This document shows positions 1 to 8,049 of a DNA stretch of 64,000 bases, piece after piece. Every line of letters begins with the position of its first letter. The stretch's first letter is position 1. The notes under the pieces are model-generated. The model saw only the letters and a list, made by a program, of their open reading frames with translations, was not told the DNA's origin and made no database searches. The DNA comes from RH-AL1 sp965249685 (GTDB lineage: Bacteria; Pseudomonadota; Alphaproteobacteria; Rhizobiales; Beijerinckiaceae): positions 992,001 to 1,056,000 of the forward strand of contig CBDFMN010000003.1 of NCBI GenBank assembly GCA_965249685.1. Reading direction: 5' to 3'. A program made the translations under genes and the position numbers.

Positions 1-325
1 GCCCCTTGATGCGGTCGGCTTCGGCGTCGGAAATCGGCACCGGCCGCTTGTCGGCACCGAGGAAGCCGGTCACTTTCGGCGTGTTCTTGATCAGGTGGTA
101 GATGTCGTCGGAGAGGTCGCACTTCACCAGCACGTAGCCCGGGAAAAACTTGCGCTCCGCGTTAATCTTGCGGCCCTTGCGAACCTCGACGACCTGTTCG
201 GTAGGCACGAGGATCTCGTCGAACTTGTCTTCCAGCTTCCGTTGCGCCGCCTGCTCCCGGATGGAAGCCGCGACCTTTTTCTCGAAGTTCGAGTGGGCGT
301 GGACGATGTACCAGCGCTTGCTCAT
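1..325 (-). CDS. nusG: Transcription termination/antitermination factor NusG (partial, N-terminal part)
   Basis: NusG binds RNA polymerase and couples transcription to translation and Rho termination. The visible 108 residues start MSKRWYIVHAHSNFEKKVA and contain the NGN-domain signature FFPGYVLVKCDL, then NTPKVTGFLG, all typical of NusG. The C-terminal KOW domain lies beyond the left edge of the window, so the gene is cut by the boundary and not broken. It follows secE on the same strand with a 20-bp gap, the standard secE-nusG operon. Identification is very secure. Confidence 0.97.
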   Translation of the reverse strand, partial: MSKRWYIVHAHSNFEKKVAASIREQAAQRKLEDKFDEILVPTEQVVEVRKGRKINAERKFFPGYVLVKCDLSDDIYHLIKNTPKVTGFLGADKRPVPISDAEADRIKG

Positions 326-345
326 GGGCGGGCTCGCGTCCTGTC

Positions 346-537
346 TCAATGGCCAAGGCCGAGAATGAAGGTGATCAGGATATGGATCCCCTGGTCGGCG
401 GCAAACAGGAACAGACTGGCGAAGACGCACATCACCACGACGAGCACCGTTGTAATGACGGTCTCGCGGCGCGTCGGCCACGTCACCTTTCCGGCCTCGT
501 GACGGACGTCCTGAAGGTATTGTAGCGGGTTGGCCAT
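346..537 (-). CDS. secE: Preprotein translocase subunit SecE
   Basis: SecE is the small essential membrane subunit that clamps SecY in the protein-export channel. The protein is about 63 residues. It has the conserved amphipathic motif QYLQDVRHEAGKVTWPTRRE, then one hydrophobic segment of about 20 residues, the single-TM form usual in alphaproteobacteria. I chose the ATG at 537 (MANPLQYLQ). In-frame starts at 549 (ATG) and 570 (GTG) are possible but have no better ribosome-binding site. The gene directly precedes nusG. Confidence 0.93.
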   Translation of the reverse strand: MANPLQYLQDVRHEAGKVTWPTRRETVITTVLVVVMCVFASLFLFAADQGIHILITFILGLGH

Positions 538-601
538 CGGCTCGATCATCGGCGGAGCGTTACAACCCACCGAAGATAAGAACCGCCGGCGCGATCATGC
601 A

Positions 602-645
602 AACGCAAAAAATGGTGGCGCGGACCCTTTCGGGAGCGCGCCACC
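602..645 (-). terminator. Rho-independent terminator on the minus strand
   Basis: A perfect 9-bp stem (GGTGGCGCG at 614-622 with CGCGCCACC at 637-645) has a 14-nt loop. Read on the minus strand it is followed by A and six T (complement of 607-612). It lies after the small gene at 684-854 and before secE, so it should end the tRNA-Trp/small-gene transcript ahead of secE-nusG. Confidence 0.8.
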
Positions 646-683
646 TCCCCGCTCTTAGAGCGAGTCACGGTAGCAATCAAGCC

Positions 684-854
684 CTAAAGCGCCCCGTGCC
701 GGTGGTAGGCGGCGACGATCGCCGTGAGCATGACCGCCATCGCCTTCTCGCCGCGACCGTTGGCCAGCGCGGCGAGCTCCGCGATCATCTCGAAGAGGTT
801 GTCACGATCCTCGGCCGCCTGCGCGACGCGGTTCTGGTCGATATTCGTTGCCAT
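684..854 (-). CDS. Small conserved-looking hypothetical protein (56 aa)
   Basis: This 56-residue protein (MATNIDQNRVAQAAEDRDNL...) is soluble, helical and acidic at the N-terminus, with an alanine-rich C-terminal half (AMAVMLTAIVAAYHRHGAL). I do not recognise a family. Support for its being real comes from position: it begins 31 bp after tRNA-Trp on the same strand and is followed by a good terminator at 602-645. It has no signal peptide. Function unknown. Confidence 0.5.
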   Translation of the reverse strand: MATNIDQNRVAQAAEDRDNLFEMIAELAALANGRGEKAMAVMLTAIVAAYHRHGAL

Positions 855-884
855 GACGCGGCCCTGCCGAGCAGATGTGTCGAG

Positions 885-962
<78 letters not shown>

Positions 963-1082
963 ACATCCCCTACATCTAGCCGGTTCTAAGCCCGGCAATC
1001 AAGGGCCTTGCTCGGGCGGGCCGTCGGCCGCCATAAGGGCGCCGGTCGCACGCACCGGCCGCACGTAATTGAGAGGACGACA

Positions 1083-1442
1083 ATGCGCCGGGACCGGTTT
1101 GCTCTCGCGCTGCTTCTTGGCATGCTGCCGTCGCTCGCCGGTGCCGACGTGGTGAGCCGAGCCTCGATCGGCTGCGATGCCCTCGCCGCCACGCTGATGG
1201 CCGAGCAAGCTTTGCAAGACCAGATCAGCGGCCGCGACCACCACGCGATGGACCGCATTGCCGCCTACCAGAAACAGGCCGGTTCGCGCGCCTGCCGGCC
1301 GTTGAACCAGGGCGACGCGGTCGATCGGCTGCGCGAGGCCGACGACATGGTCTGCGTCCGTGAGCGGGACGAGCGGTTGAACGGCCCGGGGGCGCCCACC
1401 TGCTACTGGATGCGTCGCCGCTATCTCAAGCTGCCGCGATAG
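1083..1442 (+). CDS. Secreted hypothetical protein (119 aa)
   Basis: The protein has a clear signal peptide (MRRDRFALALLLGMLPSLAGA, cleavage near A21). A mature domain of about 98 residues follows with four cysteines (IGCDA, SRACR, MVCVRE, PTCYW) that could form two disulfides in the periplasm. A ribosome-binding site, GAGAGGA, lies just before the ATG at 1083. It stands alone between tRNA-Trp and the convergent pgm. I recognise no family. Confidence 0.6.
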   Translation: MRRDRFALALLLGMLPSLAGADVVSRASIGCDALAATLMAEQALQDQISGRDHHAMDRIAAYQKQAGSRACRPLNQGDAVDRLREADDMVCVRERDERLNGPGAPTCYWMRRRYLKLPR

Positions 1443-1479
1443 CGGTATCCCGGTGGCTCTTTTGCGAGGTGGCCAAGGC

Positions 1480-3111
1480 CTAGGTGATCACGCTGGGTTC
1501 GGTCCGCCCGGTGCGGGTCCGAATGCCCGCGATCTCCTCCGCGATGGCGATCAGCGGCTTAAGGACCGCTTGCGCGTCCTGCCCCTGCCGCTCCGGGTCG
1601 GGCTCGAAACGCTCGATGTAGACGCGCAACGTGGCTCCCGTCGTGCCGGTGCCCGACAAGCGGAAGACGATCCGTGAACCGTCGGCGAAGATGACGCGGA
1701 TGCCCTGCTTGGTGCTGACCGACCCGTCCACGGGGTCGTGGTAGGCGAAGTCGTCGGCGGCGCTCACGGCCATGCCGCCCAGGCTGCGGCCGGGTAGCGT
1801 CGCGAGCTGAGCGCGCAGGTGCGCCATCAAACCGTTTGCCGCAGCGGCGTCCACCTCCTCGTAATCGTGACGCGAATAATAGTTCTGCCCATGTAGGCGC
1901 CAGTGCTCGCGGACGATGGCGGCGACGGACTGCCGGCGGACGGCGAGGATGTCGAGCCACAGAAGTACGGCCCAAAGCCCGTCTTTCTCGCGCACGTGAT
2001 TCGAGCCGGTGCCGGCGCTCTCCTCGCCGCACAGCGTCGCCTTGCCGGCGTCGAGCAGGTTGCCGAAGAACTTCCAGCCGGTCGGCGTCTCGAAGCAGGG
2101 GATGCCGAGCCGCTCCGCTACGCGGTCGGCGGCGGCCGAGGTCGGCATGGAACGCGCGATTCCGGCGAGCCCTGCCCTGTAGCCCGGCGCCAGGTGGGCG
2201 TTGGCGGCAAGCACGGCAAGGCTATCAGATGGTGTGACGAACAGCCCGCGGCCGATGATCAGGTTGCGGTCGCCGTCGCCGTCCGAGGCCGCCCCGAGAT
2301 CGGGGGCGCCTTCGCCCATCATCAGGTCGTAGAGGTCCTTGGAGTGGACGAGGTTGGGGTCGGGATGGTGACCGCCGAAATCGGGCAGCGGCACGGCGTT
2401 GATCACGCTGCCCGTCGGTGCGCCGAGCTCCCCCTCCAAGATGGCCTTGGCATAGGGGCCGGTCACGGCATGCATCGCGTCGAAGCGCAAGGTCAGGCCG
2501 CCGGAGATCGCGGCGCGGATCGCGGCAAAGTCGAACAGCGTCTCCATCAGCGCCTTGTAATCCGCCACAGGATCGATCACCTCGACGTCGGTCGACCCGA
2601 GCCGCGTCACGCCGAGCGCGTCGAGGTCGAGGTCCGGCGCATCCAGGATGGCGAAGCGGTCGATAGCCTCCGTGCGGGCATGGATCGCGTCCGTGACCGT
2701 CTCCGGTGCCGGGCCGCCGTTGCCGGCGTTGTACTTGATGCCGAAGTCGCCGAGCGGACCGCCGGGATTGTGGGAGGCCGAGAGGATGATGCCGCCAAAC
2801 GCGCCGCGCGCGCGGATCACGCAGGAGGCTGCCGGTGTCGAGAGAAGGCCGCCCTGCCCCACCAGGATGCGGGCGAAGCCGTGCGCCGCCGCCATCTTGA
2901 GAATGACCTGGGTGGCCTCGCGATTGAAGAACCGCCCGTCGCCGCCGACGACGAGGGTCCTGCCGGCGACATCGCCCAGCGTGTCGAAGACCGACTGCAC
3001 GAAGTTTTCGAGGTAGTGCGGAGCCTGGAACACCGACACCTTCTTGCGCAATCCAGACGTGCCGGGTTTCTGCCCGGCGATCGGCGCCGTCTTCACCACG
3101 CGAACTGTCAT
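1480..3111 (-). CDS. pgm: Alpha-D-phosphoglucomutase
   Basis: This enzyme interconverts glucose-1-phosphate and glucose-6-phosphate in the cytoplasm. The 543-residue protein has the family landmarks in order: N-terminal QKPGTSGLRKK, the catalytic phosphoserine loop ILSASHNPGG (Ser near residue 113), the metal-binding loop SDGDGDRN (about 280), the sugar-specificity loop CGEESAG (about 380) and the C-terminal phosphate-binding RLSGTG. The ATG at 3111 has GGAGAG upstream; an upstream in-frame start is less likely. It diverges from glgC-glgA/M and would supply glucose-1-phosphate for ADP-glucose synthesis, the common rhizobial glg arrangement. Confidence 0.96.
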   Translation of the reverse strand: MTVRVVKTAPIAGQKPGTSGLRKKVSVFQAPHYLENFVQSVFDTLGDVAGRTLVVGGDGRFFNREATQVILKMAAAHGFARILVGQGGLLSTPAASCVIRARGAFGGIILSASHNPGGPLGDFGIKYNAGNGGPAPETVTDAIHARTEAIDRFAILDAPDLDLDALGVTRLGSTDVEVIDPVADYKALMETLFDFAAIRAAISGGLTLRFDAMHAVTGPYAKAILEGELGAPTGSVINAVPLPDFGGHHPDPNLVHSKDLYDLMMGEGAPDLGAASDGDGDRNLIIGRGLFVTPSDSLAVLAANAHLAPGYRAGLAGIARSMPTSAAADRVAERLGIPCFETPTGWKFFGNLLDAGKATLCGEESAGTGSNHVREKDGLWAVLLWLDILAVRRQSVAAIVREHWRLHGQNYYSRHDYEEVDAAAANGLMAHLRAQLATLPGRSLGGMAVSAADDFAYHDPVDGSVSTKQGIRVIFADGSRIVFRLSGTGTTGATLRVYIERFEPDPERQGQDAQAVLKPLIAIAEEIAGIRTRTGRTEPSVIT

Positions 3112-3450
3112 GCGCTCTCCCCATCCCACCGGCTGGTCGCCAGGGGTCCGGCGACCGTTTTAGGCAGACGCGGGATGAAAAGCGACCATGTCGTCATCTT
3201 CGGCACGATCCTGGCACCCCTGGTCTTTCGGCAAGCGGAACCTGGGCGAGAACAGGGCGGTTCGTTTGGGAAACCTAAATTGCTTCGTTCGTGAACCCGA
3301 GTGCGGTTCGTCTGTGAAACCTAGGGCGGTCGGTGTTCTCCACCGCTTACCACCATCCCTCGCTGGCGTCTCTTGCGACGCGGTCGTAAGGGGGTGATGC
3401 TCGCGTCTCCACTATCGTCCAGTGGCCGCGGTGAGACCGGGAGGAGACGC
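3112..3450. promoter_or_regulatory. Divergent pgm/glgC control region with three degenerate dyad repeats
   Basis: This 339-bp gap must hold the promoters for both pgm (leftward) and glgC (rightward). I see no gene in it. At 3257-3276, 3282-3298 and 3303-3322 there are three related copies of a motif of about 20 bp, of the form GCGGTTCGTNTGNGAAACCT. Each is a partial dyad (GGTT...AACC; the middle copy contains the palindrome GTTCGTGAAC). They could be operator sites, but no known regulator is matched. Confidence 0.45.
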
Positions 3451-4725
3451 ATGGACGAGACGTACCGCCCGCACGCGCCCTTGGCCCGCAGCGCCATGGC
3501 ATTCGTCCTGGCCGGGGGCCGCGGCAGCCGGCTGATGGAACTGACCGACTCCCGAGCCAAGCCGGCCGTCTATTTCGGCGGCAAGTCGCGCATCATCGAT
3601 TTCGCCTTGAGCAACGCGCTCAATTCCGGGATCCGCCGCATAGGCGTGGCGACGCAATACAAGGCGCACAGCCTCATCCGCCATCTGCAACGCGGGTGGA
3701 ACTTCTTCCGCCACGAGCGCAACGAGAGTTTCGACATCCTCCCGGCGAGCCAGCAGGTCTCGGAGAGCGGCTGGTACGCCGGCACGGCCGATGCCGTGTA
3801 CCAGAACATCGCGATCATCGAGAGCTACGCGCCCCGCCACATCGTGCTGCTGGCCGGAGACCACATCTACAAGCAGGACTACGAGTTCATGCTGCAGCAG
3901 CACGTCGAGCAGGGCGCCGATGTGACGGTCGGCTGCATCGAAGTCCTGCGCAAGGACGCCGGCGGGTTCGGCGTGATGGGGGTCGACGCGGACGACAGGA
4001 TCGTCTCCTTCCTCGAGAAGCCGGCGGACCCGCCCGGGCTTCCCGACCGGCCGGACCGGGCGCTGGCGAGCATGGGCATCTACGTCTTCGAGACGAGCTT
4101 CCTGTTCGAGCAGCTGCGCCGCGACGCGGCCGACCCCGAGAGCCGTCACGACTTCGGCCACGACATCGTTCCCTACCTCGTCAAGCACGGCAAGGCGATG
4201 GCGCACCGGTTCGCACGCTCGTGCGTGCGCGCCTCGAGTGAAGCCGAAACCTACTGGCGCGACGCCGGCACGATCGACTCCTATTGGGAGGCCAACATCG
4301 ATCTGACCGACATCGTCCCGGGCCTCGACCTCTACGACCGGGAATGGCCGATCTGGACCTATGGCGAGATCGTGCCGCCGGCCAAGTTCGTCCACGATTC
4401 GGATGGCCGCCGCGGCCAAGCCACCGATTCGCTGATCTCCGGCGGCTGCATCGTCAGCGGTACGGAGCTGAACCACAGCCTGCTCTTCACGGGCGTGCGC
4501 GTCCATTCCTACGGCGACATCCGCGACGCCGTGATCCTGCCCTATGCCGACATCGGCCGCGGCGCCCGGCTCAACAAGGTCGTGGTCGACCGCGGGGTGC
4601 GGATCCCGCCTGGGCTGGTGGTCGGAGAGGACCCAGTGCTCGACGGCCGGCGCTTCCGCCGGACCGACAAAGGCGTCTGCCTGATCACCCAGCCGATGCT
4701 CGACCGTCTGCCGGGTTCGCCATGA
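3451..4725 (+). CDS. glgC: Glucose-1-phosphate adenylyltransferase (ADP-glucose pyrophosphorylase)
   Basis: GlgC makes ADP-glucose from ATP and glucose-1-phosphate, the committed step of bacterial alpha-glucan synthesis. The 424-residue protein has the nucleotidyltransferase signature FVLAGGRGSRLMELTDSRAK (residues about 18-37), the substrate motif GTADAVYQN, LAGDHIYKQDY, FLEKPADPP and YWRDAGTIDSYWEAN, then the C-terminal beta-helix region with CIVSGTEL and VVVDRGVRIP. Length is normal. The ATG at 3451 has GGAGGAGA upstream. Its stop overlaps the next start (ATGA), so the two genes are translationally coupled. Confidence 0.97.
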   Translation: MDETYRPHAPLARSAMAFVLAGGRGSRLMELTDSRAKPAVYFGGKSRIIDFALSNALNSGIRRIGVATQYKAHSLIRHLQRGWNFFRHERNESFDILPASQQVSESGWYAGTADAVYQNIAIIESYAPRHIVLLAGDHIYKQDYEFMLQQHVEQGADVTVGCIEVLRKDAGGFGVMGVDADDRIVSFLEKPADPPGLPDRPDRALASMGIYVFETSFLFEQLRRDAADPESRHDFGHDIVPYLVKHGKAMAHRFARSCVRASSEAETYWRDAGTIDSYWEANIDLTDIVPGLDLYDREWPIWTYGEIVPPAKFVHDSDGRRGQATDSLISGGCIVSGTELNHSLLFTGVRVHSYGDIRDAVILPYADIGRGARLNKVVVDRGVRIPPGLVVGEDPVLDGRRFRRTDKGVCLITQPMLDRLPGSP

Positions 4726-5960
4726 CCGGCGTCCGCAAGGTGGCGCTCTTCTCCAAGGAGTATCCGCCCTACGTCTATGGCGGCGCAGGCGTGCACGTCG
4801 AATACCTCGCCCGCGCGCTCGCCAAGAGCATCGCCGTGGACGTCCGCTGCTTCGGCGACCAGACGAGCGAGCACGGCAACCTGCGCGTCGTCGGCTACCG
4901 GCAATGGGAGGAGACCGCCCGCGGCACCGACCCGCGCTTTGTCGGCGCAATCGACGCCATGGCGCGTTCGCTCGCCATGGCCAAGGATCGGATCGATGCC
5001 GATCTGGTCCATTGCCACACCTGGTACACCGACATGGCCGGGCTGATGGCGGCCAAGCTCTGGGGTGTCCCCACGATCCTCACCATCCACTCGCTGGAGC
5101 CGCTGCGCCCGTGGAAGGTCGAGCAGCTCGGCAACGCCTATCACCTCAGCGCGTGGATGGAGCGCACCGCGATCGAGGCCGCCGACGCGGTCGTCGCCGT
5201 CTCGCAGGAGACACGCGACGACGTGCTGCGGCTTTTCAAGGTGGACCCTGCCCGCGTCCACGTCATTCACAACGGCATCGATCCCGCCGAGTACACGCCT
5301 GGCGTCTCCGGCGCTGTGCTGGCGCGCCACGGGATCGACGCGGCGCGCCCCTTCCTGCTCTTCGTCGGACGCATCACCCGGCAGAAGGGCATCATGCACC
5401 TCGTCGACGCCCTGCCCGACCTCGACCCGGACCTGCAAGTCGTGCTGTGCGCGGGCGCCCCCGACACGCCCGAGATCGCGCGCGAGATGGAGGCGGGCGT
5501 CGCCCGCGTCGCGGCGGCACGGCCCGGCGTCATCTGGATCCGCGAGATGCTCCCGCGCGCGGACGTGATCGAGCTCTACAGGGAGGCGGCGGTCTTCTGC
5601 TGCCCCTCGGTCTACGAACCGTTCGGCATCATCAACCTGGAGGCGATGGCCTGCGAGACGCCGGTGGTCGCTTCCGCCGTCGGCGGCATTCCCGAAGTCG
5701 TCGTGCCGGACGAGACGGGGCTACTCGTCGACGTCGGGCTCGCACCCGGCGGTTCTGCCCCCACCGATCCCGCCGCCTTCTCCAAAAGGCTCGCCGACGC
5801 CATCAATCGGCTGGCGCGCGACCCCGCCCTGCGGCAGCGGCTCGGCCGCGCCGGACGGCAACGGGCGCTCGACCATTTCAGCTGGGACGCGATCGCGGAG
5901 CGAACGCTGGCACTCTACGCGCACGTCGTCGCCGAACATCACGCCGCGAGAGATCATTAG
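4722..5960 (+). CDS. GT4-type glycogen synthase / maltose-1-phosphate synthase-like glycosyltransferase (GlgA-Coryne/GlgM type)
   Basis: This 412-residue retaining glycosyltransferase should use the ADP-glucose made by GlgC. The N-terminus KVALFSKEYPPYVYGGAG has a GG loop but not the KxGGL motif of classical GT5 glycogen synthases. The C-terminal half has the GT4 signature VGRITRQKGI and the donor-binding EPFGIINLEAMACETPVVAS. This matches the actinobacterial-type GlgA. In Mycobacterium that protein (GlgM) makes maltose-1-phosphate for the GlgE pathway, although older annotations call it glycogen synthase. It overlaps glgC by ATGA. Product assignment between glycogen and maltose-1-phosphate is open. 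Confidence 0.88.
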   Translation: MTGVRKVALFSKEYPPYVYGGAGVHVEYLARALAKSIAVDVRCFGDQTSEHGNLRVVGYRQWEETARGTDPRFVGAIDAMARSLAMAKDRIDADLVHCHTWYTDMAGLMAAKLWGVPTILTIHSLEPLRPWKVEQLGNAYHLSAWMERTAIEAADAVVAVSQETRDDVLRLFKVDPARVHVIHNGIDPAEYTPGVSGAVLARHGIDAARPFLLFVGRITRQKGIMHLVDALPDLDPDLQVVLCAGAPDTPEIAREMEAGVARVAAARPGVIWIREMLPRADVIELYREAAVFCCPSVYEPFGIINLEAMACETPVVASAVGGIPEVVVPDETGLLVDVGLAPGGSAPTDPAAFSKRLADAINRLARDPALRQRLGRAGRQRALDHFSWDAIAERTLALYAHVVAEHHAARDH

Positions 5961-5977
5961 ACGAGAGATTGATAGAG

Positions 5978-6051
5978 TGGAGCGGGTAGAGGGAATCGAA
6001 CCCTCGTATTCAGCTTGGAAGGCTGCTGCTCTACCATTGAGCTACACCCGC
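5978..6051 (-). tRNA. tRNA-Gly (anticodon TCC)
   Basis: The minus strand reads GCGGGTGTAGCTCAATGG with an anticodon loop CTTCCAA (TCC), T arm GGTTCGATTCC, acceptor GCGGGTG/TACCCGC and an encoded CCA at 5978-5980. It starts 17 bp beyond the convergent glycosyltransferase gene. Confidence 0.96.
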
Positions 6052-6166
6052 GCGCCGCTCGACTTATGCCGCGCGCCGACCCAAAAATCAATCGGCGGCT
6101 TGTTCCTGAGCGCAACCCTGCCGAGGGTCGCTCGCCGCGTCTGAAAGTGCGGCGAAGGCATTACCC

Positions 6167-6841
6167 CTAGGCCAGGCGCGCGACGATCGCGTCGAAGACG
6201 GCATCCCGATCCTGCGCGGCGGCGCGGCGCAGCAGAAAGAGGCTGTCGGCAAACCCGTGGTCGCGCAGCGTCTCCACCGTTTGGGCGAGTGGCACGCTCG
6301 CGCCGGGCGTTTCGCTGAGGACGATCGCGACGGCAGCCGCCGTTCGTCCCTTCAGCACCTCCAGCGCCGTCAGCAGGTGGCTCAACGCACCGAGGCCCGT
6401 CGGCGAGACCAGCACGACCGGCAGCGCGAGGGCCTCGATCAGGTCGAGCACCGTGCGGCCACCGCCCAGCGGCACCATCACGCCGCCGATCCCCTCCACC
6501 ACTGTCCGACGCTCCGTCGCGAGCGCCGCGCGACAGGTCCCGACCAAGGCCTCGAAGGGTATCGACCGCCCCTCGAGGCGCGCCGCCATGTCGGGCGAGA
6601 GCGGCGCTCGGAAGCGCCAGGGGGAGACGGCGGCGATCCGCTCCGGTGTGGGCGATTCGCCGAGCGCGGCGAGGAGCGCGGCGGTGTCGCTGATCTCGGA
6701 GGCCGCAGGGTCGAACCCGCTGGCGACCGGCTTGAGCGCCGTCACCGCCCGCCCTGCACGCCGAAGCGCCCGGATCAAGCCGCAGGCGACGTAGGTCTTG
6801 CCGACCTCCGTCCCGGTGGCGGTGACGAACAGCCCTGGCAT
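6167..6841 (-). CDS. bioD: Dethiobiotin synthetase
   Basis: BioD closes the ureido ring of dethiobiotin from 7,8-diaminopelargonate, CO2 and ATP. The 224-residue protein opens with the P-loop FVTATGTEVGKTYV (residues about 5-18) and continues with LKPVASGFDP and EGIGGVMVPLGG, all diagnostic. Its ATG overlaps the stop of bioF by one base (TGATG), so bioF-bioD is a coupled pair. Length is normal. Confidence 0.96.
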   Translation of the reverse strand: MPGLFVTATGTEVGKTYVACGLIRALRRAGRAVTALKPVASGFDPAASEISDTAALLAALGESPTPERIAAVSPWRFRAPLSPDMAARLEGRSIPFEALVGTCRAALATERRTVVEGIGGVMVPLGGGRTVLDLIEALALPVVLVSPTGLGALSHLLTALEVLKGRTAAAVAIVLSETPGASVPLAQTVETLRDHGFADSLFLLRRAAAQDRDAVFDAIVARLA

Positions 6842-7989
6842 CAGGCGAGCGCTGGCGCGAGATGCTGCGCCACCGCGGCGGCAAGCCGCCTGACGTCGGC
6901 ATCCGCATGGGCGGCGGAGAAGGCGAAGCGCAGCCGCGCGGTCCCGGCCGGCACCGTCGGCGGCCGGATGGCCGTGACGAGGAAACCCTGCCCCATCAGC
7001 GCCGCCGAGGCGCGCAACGCGGCTTCCGCGCTGCCAAGAACAAGGGGCACGATCGGGCTCTGCGCCCGCGGCAGGTCGAGCGCGGCCGTGAACAGCCGGG
7101 CCTTGCGCAGCGGCTCGGCCGCGAGAGCCGGGTCAGCGGCGATGATGTCCAGCGCGGCGACCGCCGCCGCCACCGTCCCGGGCGGCAGGCCGGTGGAGTA
7201 GATCAGCGAGCGCGCCCGCGTCTTCATGAAATCCACCACGAACCGCGACGCGCAGAGATAGCCGCCGTAGCCGCCGACAGCCTTCGACAGCGTCCCCATC
7301 TGCAGCGGCGCTTGGACGTGGCCGGCCACGCGCTCGACGACGCCGAGGCCGTGCGCGTCGTCGCTCAGCATCCAGGCGTCGTGCCGCTCGCAAAGCTCCG
7401 CCAACGCCGCCAGCGGCGCGCGATCGCCGTCCATGGAAAACACCGTCTCGGTCAGGAGCAGCACCTTGGAATGGCGGCCGCGATGAGCCGCAAGCAGCGC
7501 TGCCGCTGCGGCCACGTCGTTATGCGGAAACGCCATCACGCGCGCAGCGGAAAGCCGCGCGCCGGCGAAAAGGCAGGCGTGGGAGAGTTCGTCGAGCAGG
7601 ATGAGATCGTTCGCGCCGGCGAGCGCGGCCACGACGCCGATGTTGGCAAGGTAACCGGAGCCGAAGACGCAGGCCGCCTCCGTGCCTTTCAAGGCGGCGA
7701 GGCGCGCTTCGAGCGCGGGATAGAGGGGATGGTCGCCGGTGACGAGCCGCGATGCCCCGGCGCCGACCCCGTAGCGCTGCGTCGCCGCCACGGCCGCCGC
7801 CTTGACGCGCGGATCGACGGAGAGGCCGAGATAGTCGTTGCAGGAGAAGGAGAGCAGCCGGCGACCCTCGCGAACGACCCAGGGCGCCTCCTCGCGCCCC
7901 GTCTGCACCAGGCGCCGGCGCAGCGCAACGCGGTCGAGCGCGTCCAGTTTGTCCGAGGCGAAGCGGTCTAGCGAGTGCATGGCATCCAT
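6841..7989 (-). CDS. bioF: 8-amino-7-oxononanoate synthase
   Basis: BioF condenses pimeloyl-ACP/CoA with alanine by PLP chemistry, the first step of biotin ring assembly. The 382-residue protein contains FSCNDYLGLS, the glycine-rich GAGASRLVTGDHPLY, LLDELSHAC, the cofactor aspartate in SDDAHGLGV and the PLP-lysine motif MGTLSKAVGGYGGY. The start could be the ATG at 7989 or the one at 7980; neither has a strong ribosome-binding site. It diverges from bioA across only 60 bp, so the biotin promoters lie there. Confidence 0.95.
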   Translation of the reverse strand: MDAMHSLDRFASDKLDALDRVALRRRLVQTGREEAPWVVREGRRLLSFSCNDYLGLSVDPRVKAAAVAATQRYGVGAGASRLVTGDHPLYPALEARLAALKGTEAACVFGSGYLANIGVVAALAGANDLILLDELSHACLFAGARLSAARVMAFPHNDVAAAAALLAAHRGRHSKVLLLTETVFSMDGDRAPLAALAELCERHDAWMLSDDAHGLGVVERVAGHVQAPLQMGTLSKAVGGYGGYLCASRFVVDFMKTRARSLIYSTGLPPGTVAAAVAALDIIAADPALAAEPLRKARLFTAALDLPRAQSPIVPLVLGSAEAALRASAALMGQGFLVTAIRPPTVPAGTARLRFAFSAAHADADVRRLAAAVAQHLAPALA

Positions 7990-8049
7990 GGAGATTGGTG
8001 CGGCCGCCTTCTCTGGCGCGCGGCGCCATGAAATGCAAAGACAAGCGGC

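Noticed and set aside
3237..3266. GGAAC...CGTT resembling an EcfG (general stress) promoter before glgC
   Set aside because: The spacing is 21 bp, and such promoters need about 16-17.
1903..3294. Rightward 463-codon frame antisense to pgm
   Set aside because: Shadow of high-GC coding sequence; pgm on the other strand has all its motifs.
3412..4950. Leftward 512-codon frame antisense to glgC
   Set aside because: Low-complexity Arg/Val/Asp composition typical of antisense shadows in GC-rich DNA.
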